64,000 nucleotides of DNA from an uncultured Erysipelotrichaceae bacterium. GTDB lineage: Bacteria; Bacillota_I; Bacilli_A; RFN20; CAG-826. This document shows positions 54,777-63,987 of the stretch, piece after piece (within the stretch, counting starts at the first letter, position 1; every line of letters starts with the position of its first letter). The notes beneath the pieces were generated by a model. It was not told the DNA's origin. It saw only the letters and a list, made by a program, of their open reading frames with translations, and made no database searches. The position numbers and the translations under genes are program-made. Location: positions 1-64,000 of the forward strand of contig CADCDA010000007.1 in the NCBI GenBank assembly GCA_902800025.1, given 5' to 3'.

Positions 54777-55661
54777 TTAAAAGAAGAATAACACCATACC
54801 CGCTGCAGCGATAGCTAGCTGAATAAGGTCTTGTAGTTTTGGTTTTTTACGATAAACAATCGACCCAATAATAAGTGAAAAGACAATTGTTCCAGCGTTT
54901 GATAAAGGGAATAAGATTGAAGCTGGAATCGTATCCGCAAACATATATTGCATGAACATTCCAAATCCATTAAGGACTCCATATAGAAGTGCGAATAAGA
55001 TTCCTTGAGCGTTAAATAATGGTTTAACCTTGTCTACTCTTTTAATTGAAGTGAATAATAAAGACAAAAGCGAAATCACAAATATCCATGAGTATACATA
55101 AAACATATATTCTCTGATGGATAATCCTTGATTAGAGACGATATGAATCTTATTGACTGTTCCAAAGAAACCGTTAGCGGCAAATACTAGCGCGCATATG
55201 AGCCAGAATAGCCATCTGGTTTTTCCACCCTCTTTTCTTTCAAAAATGATTGGAATAAATAAACAAAGGAAAATCAAAATTAAACCAATAATATGGAGTA
55301 TCTTAATTTCTTCGTGGAAATAAGTGATTCCAAATATATAAGCGATAGACATTCCGCCTGCGACATTAAAAAGAGAATATATTTCCACTCTTCCCATTGA
55401 TAGGGCCTTAATCCCTGCAAATTGAAGAATCATTTGTATCACCGCGGCCGTTAAAGATAAAAGCAATGTATAAACTGAAAAGCCAACATAAAAGCCATTT
55501 AAGGATACAAAAATAAAAGCAACAGTAAATGAGAAAAGTAAGCAAAAGAACAAAATACTTCTGAATGTTTTCTTGTTTTTGTCTTGATAGGCGTTTAAGG
55601 CAATGAATTGCCCACCGAACAAGACTGTTGATAACATGATTAATGCATAACCCATAGGCAA
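54777..55661 (-). CDS. DMT-superfamily (EamA-like) transporter
   Basis: A 294-residue membrane protein of ten hydrophobic helices in two homologous halves, the drug/metabolite transporter plan. Markers are ALSMGRVEIYSLFNVAGG at the end of the first half and IPASILFPLSNAGTIVFSLIIG in the second. Substrate unknown. An in-frame ATG two codons later is an equally possible start. Confidence 0.8.
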   Translation of the reverse strand: MPMGYALIMLSTVLFGGQFIALNAYQDKNKKTFRSILFFCLLFSFTVAFIFVSLNGFYVGFSVYTLLLSLTAAVIQMILQFAGIKALSMGRVEIYSLFNVAGGMSIAYIFGITYFHEEIKILHIIGLILIFLCLFIPIIFERKEGGKTRWLFWLICALVFAANGFFGTVNKIHIVSNQGLSIREYMFYVYSWIFVISLLSLLFTSIKRVDKVKPLFNAQGILFALLYGVLNGFGMFMQYMFADTIPASILFPLSNAGTIVFSLIIGSIVYRKKPKLQDLIQLAIAAAGMVLFFF

Positions 55662-55853
55662 TATTATATTTCAATTAAATAGTTATTGAATATTATTTGT
55701 TTTCTTACCAATGCTTATCAGCTAGTTTTATAGTGGTCTCTCCATTCTTTTGCAAAAACATTTTATTAATTTTTCTTGCGTTAGTTGTTGGTTTTGTTTC
55801 TGTAATTGTTTTCTGTTTAACACAATTATAAACTATATTAAAATTGAGATAAG

Positions 55854-56642
55854 ATGGAAGAAATCATTCATTTTTTGCAAGGAGAAATGGAAGTTCCTGG
55901 AGTCATTTCTTGGTTCCATCTTTTTATGCTTATTCCAATCATTGGCTTAACTTTCGCTATCTCTTTCCTTTTTAAAAACTCGAGTGAAAAAGTATATAAA
56001 AGAATCATTTTTATTTTTTGGGTTATTTTGATTGTTTTGGAAATATTCAAACAAATCATTAAAGCATTCCATTATGGTAGCCCATCATATTGGGAATATA
56101 GCGTGAGGGATTTCCCATTTTCAATTTGCTCAATGATTTATTATTTTGTCCCGATTATTTTGTTTGTTAATAAAGAAAAGCATCCAAAAATAGTGGACGC
56201 TGCAATTGGATATATGTGCCTAATTTCTTTGACTATGGGCATTATCGTTTGTATTTATACAGACATGGTGATGTCGAGATTAATCTTTATTAATGTTCAA
56301 TCCTTGATCCACCATGGCACTCAAGTTATTTTGGGAGTCTATATTTACGTGTGGAATAGAAATAATATAACGATCAAAACGGTATATAGGACCCTTATCG
56401 CTTTTGCTATTACTGCTGTGATAGCGATTATCATCAATGTGAGTTTTTATCCTCACTTTATTAATATGTTTTTCATTAACCCAACAAGAATTACTAATTT
56501 ACCAATCGGTAATATAGTTCAAGAAAAGGCAGGATATCCTGTCTATCTGATATTATTCTTAATCTTAATTGCTTTAGTGACTTTCTTGACTTATTTTGTA
56601 GAAACTTCTATCAACAAATTAATTATAAAAAAGAAACAATAG
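55854..56642 (+). CDS. YwaF-like integral membrane protein
   Basis: A 262-residue protein with seven predicted helices. DFPFSICSMIYY and the His-rich helix start SLIHHGTQVILGVYIY match the YwaF (TIGR02206)/TMEM164-like family, whose function in bacteria is unknown. The ribosome site is weak (GAGATAAG). It has its own terminator. Confidence 0.75.
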   Translation: MEEIIHFLQGEMEVPGVISWFHLFMLIPIIGLTFAISFLFKNSSEKVYKRIIFIFWVILIVLEIFKQIIKAFHYGSPSYWEYSVRDFPFSICSMIYYFVPIILFVNKEKHPKIVDAAIGYMCLISLTMGIIVCIYTDMVMSRLIFINVQSLIHHGTQVILGVYIYVWNRNNITIKTVYRTLIAFAITAVIAIIINVSFYPHFINMFFINPTRITNLPIGNIVQEKAGYPVYLILFLILIALVTFLTYFVETSINKLIIKKKQ

Positions 56643-56670
56643 ATTGAATATTATATGGCTTTATTTTTAG

Positions 56671-56695
56671 ATGAATCTTATGATTCATTTTTTAT
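56671..56695 (+). terminator. Terminator after the YwaF-like gene
   Basis: Stem ATGAATC (56671-56677) with GATTCAT (56682-56688) followed by a T run; it reaches into the end of the convergent gene. Confidence 0.78.
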
Positions 56696-57194
56696 ATATT
56701 ACTGACACATGAGTTATCCCATTCACTTCATCAGGGTACTCACGTTCAAAACTCATCCCTATTGATTCAGCGGTTTTAATAGACGCTAGATTTGTATACT
56801 TACAGTAAGAATATAAAGCAGGATAATCAGTATTCATAAATGCCCAATCCATCACGGCTTTCGCTGCTTCTTTTGCGTAGCCTTTACGCTGATGGTCACG
56901 ACGGATATGATATCCTATCTCCGGAAGCATTTTGCCATCTATATTTTGTAGCGTCAGTCCACAGTCGCCTATCATTTCACCAGTCTTCTTAAGGCAGACA
57001 GCCCATAATCCGAAACCATTCTCTTTATATCGGTCCATGTTTCGTTTTATCCATTCCCTAACTTTCTTTTCATCAAAGATATATGGATAATGCTGCATGA
57101 TTTCTGCATCTGAAAGGACTAGATAGAGGGCATCAAAGTCATCCTCATTCATCTGGCGTAAGAATAGTCTCTCAGTTTCTATAATTACATTCAT
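56685..57194 (-). CDS. GNAT-family N-acetyltransferase (RimJ/RimL-like)
   Basis: A 169-residue acetyltransferase. The TERLFLRQMNEDDFDAL opening and the acetyl-CoA loop RRDHQRKGYAKEA (about 118-130; family motif Q/RxxGxG/A) are typical of RimJ/RimL-type enzymes that acetylate proteins or small amines. Substrate unknown. Confidence 0.88.
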   Translation of the reverse strand: MNVIIETERLFLRQMNEDDFDALYLVLSDAEIMQHYPYIFDEKKVREWIKRNMDRYKENGFGLWAVCLKKTGEMIGDCGLTLQNIDGKMLPEIGYHIRRDHQRKGYAKEAAKAVMDWAFMNTDYPALYSYCKYTNLASIKTAESIGMSFEREYPDEVNGITHVSVIYKK

Positions 57195-57295
57195 ATTTGT
57201 GTTTCCATAAAGAGTAGAAGCATTTATACAAGATTGTCCATAAAGATTATATCGCGAATAGCTTGTTCTGCGAGCCGGCGAAACGATCTTTTTTG

Positions 57296-57958
57296 CTATA
57301 TAATTTCTATGACATTATTATATAAGCAAGTCTTTTTATCTGATATGTTTCTATCAAAATGGTAATGACCAAAAAACCAATGTTTATAATCCACAACTTT
57401 GTCTATAAACATCAATTGGTCTGTGCAAATATCCCTTCTGAAACCAAATACTTTTAAAACAGTGCTCGTATCACAACAATGAGTTATAACATAATCAACT
57501 TTGTTATTAATCTTCTCTAAATTATTTAATGCATTATCGATGTCGTGGTACGTTATTTCTTCCTCAGGCCACCAAGAAACATAAGCGGTTCTATACATTT
57601 TGTCGATAGAAACAGCACCGCCAACACATAAAAAGGTTTTACCGTTTAATGTCATTATTTCGCCACGCAATACATGAAAAATATGTTTATCGATTTGATG
57701 CATTAACGCACCTTTATATTCCACTATAGGCATATTGTTCAGCATTTCAAAATTTTCATGATTCCCATCAACAAAAATAATTGTGCACCCAATGTCGTTA
57801 TATAAGTTTAAGAAATGTTGAAACTCTTGAGGCGACCAACATATTCCAGCATCGCAACATATAATTAGAAAATCACCATAAGAAAGATTCTTCTCTTTTA
57901 ACGTGAGAAGTTTCTTATAATCAATATCTCCATGTGTATCACCTGTTATGTATATCAT
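57296..57958 (-). CDS. Calcineurin-like metallophosphoesterase
   Basis: A 220-residue enzyme with the complete set of metal-binding blocks: GDTHGD (6-11), an Asp in CCDAG, GNHEN, ITHCCD and GHYHFD. Size and motifs fit the small single-domain calcineurin-like phosphoesterases. The substrate cannot be inferred. It ends close to a stretch with an ORF6N remnant upstream. Confidence 0.88.
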   Translation of the reverse strand: MIYITGDTHGDIDYKKLLTLKEKNLSYGDFLIICCDAGICWSPQEFQHFLNLYNDIGCTIIFVDGNHENFEMLNNMPIVEYKGALMHQIDKHIFHVLRGEIMTLNGKTFLCVGGAVSIDKMYRTAYVSWWPEEEITYHDIDNALNNLEKINNKVDYVITHCCDTSTVLKVFGFRRDICTDQLMFIDKVVDYKHWFFGHYHFDRNISDKKTCLYNNVIEII

Positions 57959-58021
57959 ACTTAGAAAACAAAACTAATCTTTTTAATTACTTTGTCATTA
58001 AATCTCCTTTTAAAACTGTCA

Positions 58022-58190
58022 TCAAATATATATGCCCTGTTCAGTAAAGGCGTATGGAAGCTTTCTAGTTCCTCCCCATCTTGATATCACATTTTGTGAC
58101 ATCATGATTGTTTTTAGTTCGTCTTTGGTAATTCGGAACATAAAATCGTCTGGGGCAGCTCGTCTATTTTTTGATAAAACATTTTAGACA
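58022..58190 (-). pseudogene. Truncated ORF6N-domain gene remnant
   Basis: On the minus strand one frame reads APDDFMFRITKDELKTIMMS, then QNVISRWGG, then RKLPYAFTEQGIYI and a TGA at 58024-58022. This is the core of an ORF6N domain (consensus RFPxDFMF, SQ, WGG, LPYAFTEQG). A stop lies in the same frame just upstream, and an overlapping frame gives KIDELPQ, as if frameshifted. Domain start and the C-terminal part are missing, so it is a dead fragment. It contains its own inverted repeat at 58083-58103. Confidence 0.65.
58083..58103. repeat. Inverted repeat inside the ORF6N remnant
   Basis: Arms GATATCACA (58083-58091) and TGTGACATC (58095-58103) pair at 8 of 9 positions over 3 bases, at the SQNVIS codons. 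It resembles in style the internal palindromes of the RhuM genes. Upstream (58180-58220) three degenerate TTGTCCAAAA units follow one another on the minus strand. Confidence 0.6.
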
Positions 58191-58228
58191 ATTTTGGATA
58201 AATCGTTTTGGACAACGACATTAGATAA

Positions 58229-59575
58229 TTACATTTGGCCTTTAATAGACAACGCACAAATTGTTTCGACATGAAAGCTTCTAGGAAACATGTCAACTGG
58301 CTGAATAGTGGTTATGTTATAGTCTTTAACCAAATATTCAAGATCTCTTGCAAGAGTTGAAACATCACAAGAAATATAGATAATTCTACTTGGTTTTATT
58401 TTCAATAAAGCATTTAAAAATTCTGGTGTACTTCCTTTTCTTGGTGGATCCATAATTACAACATCAAATTTAGGAAGTCTTTTATTGATATAAAGAGTAC
58501 AGTCGTCTTCGATAATGTCGATATTATTAATATTATTAAGCTTTGCGTTGTTTCTACCATTAATAACTGCACTTTTAACCAGTTCTACACTTGTGACGTG
58601 TTTTACATGTGGCGCCGCTAATAGACCGATAGTGCATACTCCTGCATAAGCATCTAAAACAGTGTCCTTTTTACTTAGATTTGCGTATTCTAGGGCACTT
58701 CCGTAGAGTTTTTGAACTTGAATTGGATTAACTTGGAAGAAGCTTTTTGACGAAATATTAAATTTTAATCCAAGTATTTCGTCAGTGATAAAACCTTTTC
58801 CATAAAGAGTTTTTTCATTTTCTCCTAAGATGACATTTGTATCTCTTTTATTAACATTAAATATAATGGTGGAAATTTGAGGACAACGATTCACTAATTC
58901 TTTAATAAAATTATTTCTTCCTGGGAAAGTATCAACATTAGAAACAAAGACCACCATGATTTCACTAGTGGAAATACTTGTTCTAATAAGAACGTGACGG
59001 ATGATTCCAGTACGATAGTCTTCATTATATGGATCGATATGGAACTCTTCCATTAAGGAAGCAATTTCTTTTAGGATAGGTCCGGCTTTCTTATCTTCAA
59101 TATTACATTCTTTTATAGGAATAATTTTATGGGTGTTTGATTTATAAAAACCATAAATGACATGTTTGTTTTCTTTTCCAAAAGGAACTTGGATCTTGTT
59201 TCTATAATGTGATGGGTCATCCATACCTATAACGTCATTAACTTTAATGTTTTCTAAATGCCCGATTCTTTTAAGAGTTTCTTCAACCTTGTGTTTCTTA
59301 TATCTGAGTTCATATTCATAAGATGCATTTTGAAATACGCATCCTCCACATGCGGTGGAAACAGGACAAAGGGGTTGAATTCTATCTGGAGATTTGGTTA
59401 TTAGTTTAACTATTTTCCCATATGCGACGCCCTTTCTAGCGTATGTGACCTCGATTTCAGCTTCTTCTCCTAAAAGTAAAGCATCTACAAAGATGACTCC
59501 GTAGACTGTTTTAATAACTCCCTTTCCTTCGGAAGATATATCAACACATTTACCTCTAATAATATTATTTTTCAT
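58229..59575 (-). CDS. rlmD: RlmD/TrmA-type RNA (uracil-5-)-methyltransferase
   Basis: A 448-residue enzyme that methylates C5 of a uracil in 23S rRNA (RlmD/RlmC type). It has an N-terminal TRAM-like domain, an iron-sulfur site (Cys70, Cys76, Cys79 in CPVSTACGGC and a later Cys), the SAM loop LDAYAGVCTIGL, the DPPRKG motif and the nucleophile in YISCDVSTLARDL. The ATG at 59575 is preferred over one three codons earlier because GGTGA precedes it. Which uracil it modifies is not readable here. Confidence 0.9.
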   Translation of the reverse strand: MKNNIIRGKCVDISSEGKGVIKTVYGVIFVDALLLGEEAEIEVTYARKGVAYGKIVKLITKSPDRIQPLCPVSTACGGCVFQNASYEYELRYKKHKVEETLKRIGHLENIKVNDVIGMDDPSHYRNKIQVPFGKENKHVIYGFYKSNTHKIIPIKECNIEDKKAGPILKEIASLMEEFHIDPYNEDYRTGIIRHVLIRTSISTSEIMVVFVSNVDTFPGRNNFIKELVNRCPQISTIIFNVNKRDTNVILGENEKTLYGKGFITDEILGLKFNISSKSFFQVNPIQVQKLYGSALEYANLSKKDTVLDAYAGVCTIGLLAAPHVKHVTSVELVKSAVINGRNNAKLNNINNIDIIEDDCTLYINKRLPKFDVVIMDPPRKGSTPEFLNALLKIKPSRIIYISCDVSTLARDLEYLVKDYNITTIQPVDMFPRSFHVETICALSIKGQM

Positions 59576-59580
59576 CGTCA

Positions 59581-59634
59581 CCATTATAGTAAAAATATAA
59601 TGGTTTTTCCATTATCAAAGATAGATGATATAAT
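59581..59634 (+). promoter_or_regulatory. Promoter with CCATTAT/ATAATGG repeats
   Basis: CCATTAT occurs at 59581-59587 and 59609-59615, and ATAATGG at 59597-59603, giving alternative hairpins between divergent genes. An extended -10 (TGATATAAT, 59626-59634) lies 25 bases before the lipoprotein start at 59660. Confidence 0.45.
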
Positions 59635-59659
59635 CATATAGTTGAGGAAGAATAATTTT

Positions 59660-60529
59660 ATGAAAAAATATTTATTACCATTAGTGTTTATCGCATCACT
59701 ATTAATGGGATGTGCGAACAACCAAACTCCATCCGAACCAGCAGGCAAAGATGAATTGGTGTCTATTTCTGTTACAGGATTCCCAAAAGTCGATTACACA
59801 GAAGGTGACTGTTTCGATCCGACAGGACTTAAAATTACTACAATCAGTAAAAAAGAGGTTCAAACAGTTGTTGACTATGCAGGAAACGAATCTAGTTTCA
59901 CATTTAATCCAAGTTTAACCACTGCGTTAACCACCGACGACACAAAAGTCACAATTACTTATTCAAGCTTAACAACTGAAATCATGATTGCGGTTCAAGA
60001 ATCAACCACACCTCCAGAAGGAACATTTACTTTCACGGTTGATTTCAGTAAAGCAGAATTAACAAATACATCGTCATCTAATTTCCAAGATAAATTCTTG
60101 CCAAACTTTGACTATGAAGACGCAAATCTTGTTTCTAATTTAACCACTGCTGGCTATGCACAAATCAACACCAATAAACAAGTCACAGAAGAAAAAGAAT
60201 GGAATGAACAAGCTCTTATGATTGGTAACGCAAGCGGAAAAGGCGAATTCAATTTCACGTTCACCAAGAAACTTGTTTCTGTTAGCTTTGTTGCAAGAGC
60301 CCATATGAAACTTTATAAGAGCGGTTCTAACTATGGTATCAGCGCAGATGCTGGATCAAAACTAATTGTCAATGGTGAAGAGTGGTCATTTGCTACTCCA
60401 ACTAAAGAAGCTCACGAAACAGTCGAAAGAGAATTCGATATCGATAGTAGTAGTCTCACCATTAAAACATTAGATGACTCCGCTAAAAGAGTGTGGGTCT
60501 TCTCCGCTGAATTTGTTTTTGAAGCATAA
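59660..60529 (+). CDS. Lipoprotein with Ig-like (Big_3-type) domain
   Basis: A 289-residue lipoprotein (lipobox LMGC, Cys18). Residues 33-115 form a Big_3-type Ig-like domain (LVSISVTGFPKVDYTEGDCFDPTGLKI). A C-terminal beta domain has no recognised family. The start at 59660 follows GAGGAAG; an upstream TTG is too close to that site. Its stop overlaps the next start (TAATG), coupling it to the O-antigen-ligase-like gene. Confidence 0.72.
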   Translation: MKKYLLPLVFIASLLMGCANNQTPSEPAGKDELVSISVTGFPKVDYTEGDCFDPTGLKITTISKKEVQTVVDYAGNESSFTFNPSLTTALTTDDTKVTITYSSLTTEIMIAVQESTTPPEGTFTFTVDFSKAELTNTSSSNFQDKFLPNFDYEDANLVSNLTTAGYAQINTNKQVTEEKEWNEQALMIGNASGKGEFNFTFTKKLVSVSFVARAHMKLYKSGSNYGISADAGSKLIVNGEEWSFATPTKEAHETVEREFDIDSSSLTIKTLDDSAKRVWVFSAEFVFEA

Positions 60530-61947
60530 TGAAAAAAAATATTGATTCATTACAACTAAGATTAAGTGATTTATTCCTTGCTATAGGATTCCTTTGCTGG
60601 GCAATATTTCTTATTTTTGGTCAACTCTTTATGCAGTTCCAAAACCCTAACGATGTTGCTTTACCATTGTGGGCGGCCATTCTATGCTTTATCGTCATGG
60701 TGGGATCTTGGGGATATTATCTTTATCTTGAACTTTATGTCCGTAAAGTACCATTTAATAAAATAATTGCGATAGCGTTTATTGGCTTAGCCTTGCTAAA
60801 TGTCATTGCAATATTTGTTCAGCCATCAGAAAGCGTTGAGATTGTGAATGTTCGTTGGGATCCAATACACCCAGAACTAGTAAACACTCAAGGGACTGCG
60901 TTATTAAGAGTTTCTGACACTCATAAGTTTATCTTCATTGCTGAAATTATCGGCGTTGCTACATTCATTTATATTGCTTTCTTTGTATTCTCAAAGAGAA
61001 TAACAAACACTAAGTTTATTGAATACTTAGGATTCTTATTATTCATCCTCATTGGAGTGATGATTATTTATAGTTATATTGCTGAGCATGCTTCATATGC
61101 AGCGATATTTAATTTCCTTTTAGGAAAAGATAAAGAAAGAACCTTCAGCGATATTTCAAATAATTTCGCTGTTAAATCATTCGTTATTCATAAAAACGCT
61201 TTTGGAATGATCTGTATGCTCGGTATTGTTTTCTGTTTTATCAATCAAAGCATTAAACAAAGAAAATGGTTATATCCATTAGCTGGTTATTTCTTTATTA
61301 GTATGTTATTCAGTTTCTGTAAAACTGGAATTCTTATTACCGCGATTATAGCGTTTATCTATTTAATTTATAGATTAATAGTGACTTATAAAGCCCACCC
61401 AAAGAGAAACAAAATAACATTTATTGTTATTGGTTCAATCGTCTTCTTGGGTTTAATCTTCGTTGGCGTTCCTTATATCACTAAAGGAAAAATCTTAGGA
61501 AAAGTCTACGAACTTATTAAATCATTCTCTGGAGATGGTCTAACTCTTAAAACTAGAAGTTATATTTGGGATAACACCTTCCAATTACTACGCAATGGAT
61601 GGTGGCTTATTGGTCGTGGCTTTGGAAGCGTCAATTTACAGTTATGGCCACTTAATGTTATCTCCCATAATGAAGACTTATTCCCAACTCATTCTGGTTT
61701 CTTAAATATGCTTGGAGAAGGTGGAATCCTAACTTTATTAGGCTATGTTGCATTCCTTATTTATTCAGGCTATGTGATCGTTAAAAGCTATAAGAAATCC
61801 CCTGAATTCGTCTTTGCGGTTGGTTTAGGCGCTTTATGTTTCTTCCTATATCAATTTATTGAAACTATTCAGTATCTCTTATATGTCTTCCTTTTCCCAA
61901 TCTTTGTGGTTTATTTCCAAAATGAAACCGCAGCAAATAAAGAATAG
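60529..61947 (+). CDS. O-antigen ligase/polymerase-like membrane protein
   Basis: A 472-residue protein with about 11-12 transmembrane helices and one large outer loop (about 300-410) containing GRGFGSVN and FPTHSGFLNMLGEGG, the pattern of the Wzy/WaaL O-antigen ligase superfamily. In Gram-positive bacteria such proteins polymerise capsule or attach glycans to surface carriers. The coupled lipoprotein could be its partner, but no other glycan-assembly genes are adjacent. Confidence 0.82.
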   Translation: MKKNIDSLQLRLSDLFLAIGFLCWAIFLIFGQLFMQFQNPNDVALPLWAAILCFIVMVGSWGYYLYLELYVRKVPFNKIIAIAFIGLALLNVIAIFVQPSESVEIVNVRWDPIHPELVNTQGTALLRVSDTHKFIFIAEIIGVATFIYIAFFVFSKRITNTKFIEYLGFLLFILIGVMIIYSYIAEHASYAAIFNFLLGKDKERTFSDISNNFAVKSFVIHKNAFGMICMLGIVFCFINQSIKQRKWLYPLAGYFFISMLFSFCKTGILITAIIAFIYLIYRLIVTYKAHPKRNKITFIVIGSIVFLGLIFVGVPYITKGKILGKVYELIKSFSGDGLTLKTRSYIWDNTFQLLRNGWWLIGRGFGSVNLQLWPLNVISHNEDLFPTHSGFLNMLGEGGILTLLGYVAFLIYSGYVIVKSYKKSPEFVFAVGLGALCFFLYQFIETIQYLLYVFLFPIFVVYFQNETAANKE

Positions 61948-61980
61948 GAATTATTTTGTTCATTAAACCTAATTATAAAA

Positions 61981-62011
61981 AAATCTCGATTTAAATCGAG
62001 ATTTTTTTATT
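61981..62011. terminator. Bidirectional terminator
   Basis: A perfect palindrome with 12-bp arms (AAATCTCGATTT at 61981-61992 and its complement at 61993-62004), flanked by A-rich and T-rich runs, between the convergent genes at 60529 and 62007. Confidence 0.85.
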
Positions 62012-63599
62012 TACTTCCACCCATTAATTCACTGATGAATGGAACTTCAATTGTGGCGTCTAATCTTGGGAAGAGAGGCTCACCTTTATTGACTTGGTGG
62101 TTATCAAGAAGTTTCTTATTTGAGATATTCTCATATTTAGCTTCTTCTTGAGTTAAACCTAATTGTTCAAATGCTTTATCAGAAGCAGTGACTAGCACTG
62201 GATGATAAAGTCTACTAGCGACATAGATAGCATAAGCGAGATGATTCATCACACTAGCGAGTTTATCAACTTGCTCTGGGTCTTTTGCTAATACCCAAGG
62301 CATTGTTTCATCAATATATTTGTTCGCGCGATTAACGAGCTCGTTTACATATGTAATGGCTTCGGTGATTCTTAAATCATCCATCGCGTTTTCATAATTC
62401 GAAATTGTTGTGTTGATAACAGCTTCTAAACTTCCGTCAAATTCACTGACTTGACCTTTATATTCTGGAATTTTTCCTCCAAAGTATTTGCTCATCATTC
62501 CGATGGTTCTATTTAAGAGGTTTCCATATGAATTAGCGAGGTCAGCGTTAATTCTTTCAACGAATTGTTCTGGTGAGAAACTACCATCACTACCGAAGTT
62601 AACTTCTCTAGTTAGATAGTATCTAACTGCGTCTACTCCATATTTTTCTACAAGTGGATATGGATCAACAACATTGCCTTTTGATTTAGACATTTTAGAG
62701 TCTCTCATCATAAGTAATCCGTGAACGAATTCTCTATCTGGCTTTCTAACTCCTAATGCTTCTAGGAACATTGGCCAATAAATCGCATGGAAACGCGTAA
62801 TATCAGCGCCTAAGATGTGAATGATTTCGGTATCTTCATCTTCCCAGAATTTCTTATATAAGTCTTCTTTATCACTACCATATCCTAAAGCGGAGATGTA
62901 GTTAGTTAAGGCATCAAGCCAAACATAGACAACGTGTTTTGGATTTTCTCTAACTGGAATGCCCCAAGAGAATGAAGTTCTACTAACGCATAAATCTTCA
63001 AGGCCTGGTTTAATGAAAGTGTTAATCATTTCATTCTTGCGGCTTTCAGGAATTAAGAATTTTGGATTGTTGTCATAGAACTTTAGTAATGAATCCAAAT
63101 ATTTATTAGTTTTAAAGAAATAAGCTTCTTCTTCAGCTTTTTCTACTGGACGACCACAGTCAGGACAGATGTGTTCTTTACCAACTTGTGTGTCGGTCCA
63201 GAACGCTTCACAGTACTTGCAATACCATCCTTCATATTTTCCTAGATAAATATCGCCTTGGTTAAGCATCTTAGTGAATGCATCTTGAACAACTTTGATG
63301 TGACGATCTTGAGTGGTTCTAATAAAATCATCATTTGTGATCTTAAGTAAATCCCAAAGCTTATAGAATCCTTCGACAATATTGTCGACGAACGCTTGAG
63401 GGGTGACACCCGCAGCTTCAGCGTTCTTTTGAATCTTTAAGCCGTGTTCGTCTGCACCTGTAAGGAAATAGCATTCATAGCCTCTTTCTCTTTTAGAACG
63501 TGCAAAAACATCGGTCAAAGTTGTGCAATAAGCATGACCAATATGAAGCTTAGCGCTTGGATAATAAATTGGTGTAGTAATGTAAAATCTCTTTTTCAT
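62007..63599 (-). CDS. metG: Methionyl-tRNA synthetase
   Basis: A 530-residue class I synthetase that charges tRNA-Met. The HIGH site (19-22, LHIGHAY), the zinc-binding CKYC (127-130) and CPDC (145-148) and KMSKS (302-306) are intact. It stops after the anticodon domain, lacking the C-terminal dimerisation (tRNA-binding) domain of some relatives. The ATG at 63599 starts the conserved KKRFYITTPIYYPSA block; an earlier start has no support. No ribosome site is apparent. Confidence 0.97.
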   Translation of the reverse strand: MKKRFYITTPIYYPSAKLHIGHAYCTTLTDVFARSKRERGYECYFLTGADEHGLKIQKNAEAAGVTPQAFVDNIVEGFYKLWDLLKITNDDFIRTTQDRHIKVVQDAFTKMLNQGDIYLGKYEGWYCKYCEAFWTDTQVGKEHICPDCGRPVEKAEEEAYFFKTNKYLDSLLKFYDNNPKFLIPESRKNEMINTFIKPGLEDLCVSRTSFSWGIPVRENPKHVVYVWLDALTNYISALGYGSDKEDLYKKFWEDEDTEIIHILGADITRFHAIYWPMFLEALGVRKPDREFVHGLLMMRDSKMSKSKGNVVDPYPLVEKYGVDAVRYYLTREVNFGSDGSFSPEQFVERINADLANSYGNLLNRTIGMMSKYFGGKIPEYKGQVSEFDGSLEAVINTTISNYENAMDDLRITEAITYVNELVNRANKYIDETMPWVLAKDPEQVDKLASVMNHLAYAIYVASRLYHPVLVTASDKAFEQLGLTQEEAKYENISNKKLLDNHQVNKGEPLFPRLDATIEVPFISELMGGSK

Positions 63600-63610
63600 A
63601 ATGACTATAA

Positions 63611-63631
63611 AATAAACCGGCAAAGCCGGTT
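63611..63631 (-). terminator. Terminator between rpmE and metG
   Basis: A perfect 7-bp stem (AACCGGC, GCCGGTT at 63615-63621 and 63625-63631) with a 3-base loop, followed on the minus strand by a T-rich run. It may only partly stop readthrough into metG, as there is no clear metG promoter. Confidence 0.75.
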
Positions 63632-63637
63632 ATTTTC

Positions 63638-63841
63638 TTATTTAAGTCCGTATTTACGGTTGAATCTATCAACTCTACCGTCGGCTTGGACGTATCTTTG
63701 TTTGCCGGTGTAGAATGGGTGGCAGTTACTGCATGTATCAACTTTAATTTCTTTAGCGGTTGAACCTGTTTCAAAGGTTGCTCCACAAGAGACACATGTA
63801 ACTGTGCAACGATAGTATTTTGGATGAATGTTTTCTTTCAT
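63638..63841 (-). CDS. rpmE: Ribosomal protein L31 (zinc form)
   Basis: A 67-residue protein of the large ribosomal subunit. The KENIHPKYY opening, CVSC (16-19) and CSNC (37-40) zinc pairs, and the [25 protein letters not shown] ending are all canonical. The start at 63841 follows AGGAG; a longer frame upstream is not coding. The intact cysteines make this the zinc-binding C+ form. Confidence 0.96.
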   Translation of the reverse strand: MKENIHPKYYRCTVTCVSCGATFETGSTAKEIKVDTCSNCHPFYTGKQRYVQADGRVDRFNRKYGLK

Positions 63842-63987
63842 TTCCGATTTCTCCTTCCGCCTAGAACCGTATTGTCGTTCTAAGAAAGTTTGCTGAATAA
63901 CTTTAACACACTTATTCAATTATCTTCAATTAAAAAATTCATTTTTTGATTAAAGGTAATTATAGATCCTCTTCTTAAGTGGATTAA
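63842..63987 (-). promoter_or_regulatory. rpmE promoter and leader
   Basis: On the minus strand TTAATC (63987-63982), 17 bases and TATAAT (63964-63959) give a possible promoter, which would leave a leader of about 110 bases. The leader contains an inverted repeat TAGAAC/GTTCTA (63862-63867, 63877-63882) just before the ribosome site. L31 leaders are known in several phyla; membership of one is inference. Confidence 0.4.

Noticed and set aside
58114-58296. Minus-strand 60-residue frame overlapping the start of the ORF6N remnant and the end of the methyltransferase
   Set aside because: It is a chance frame across the remnant; only the neighbouring frame gives recognisable ORF6N residues.
63842-63919. 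N-terminal extension of L31
   Set aside because: L31 starts at the conserved MKENIHP block, directly after an AGGAG ribosome site.
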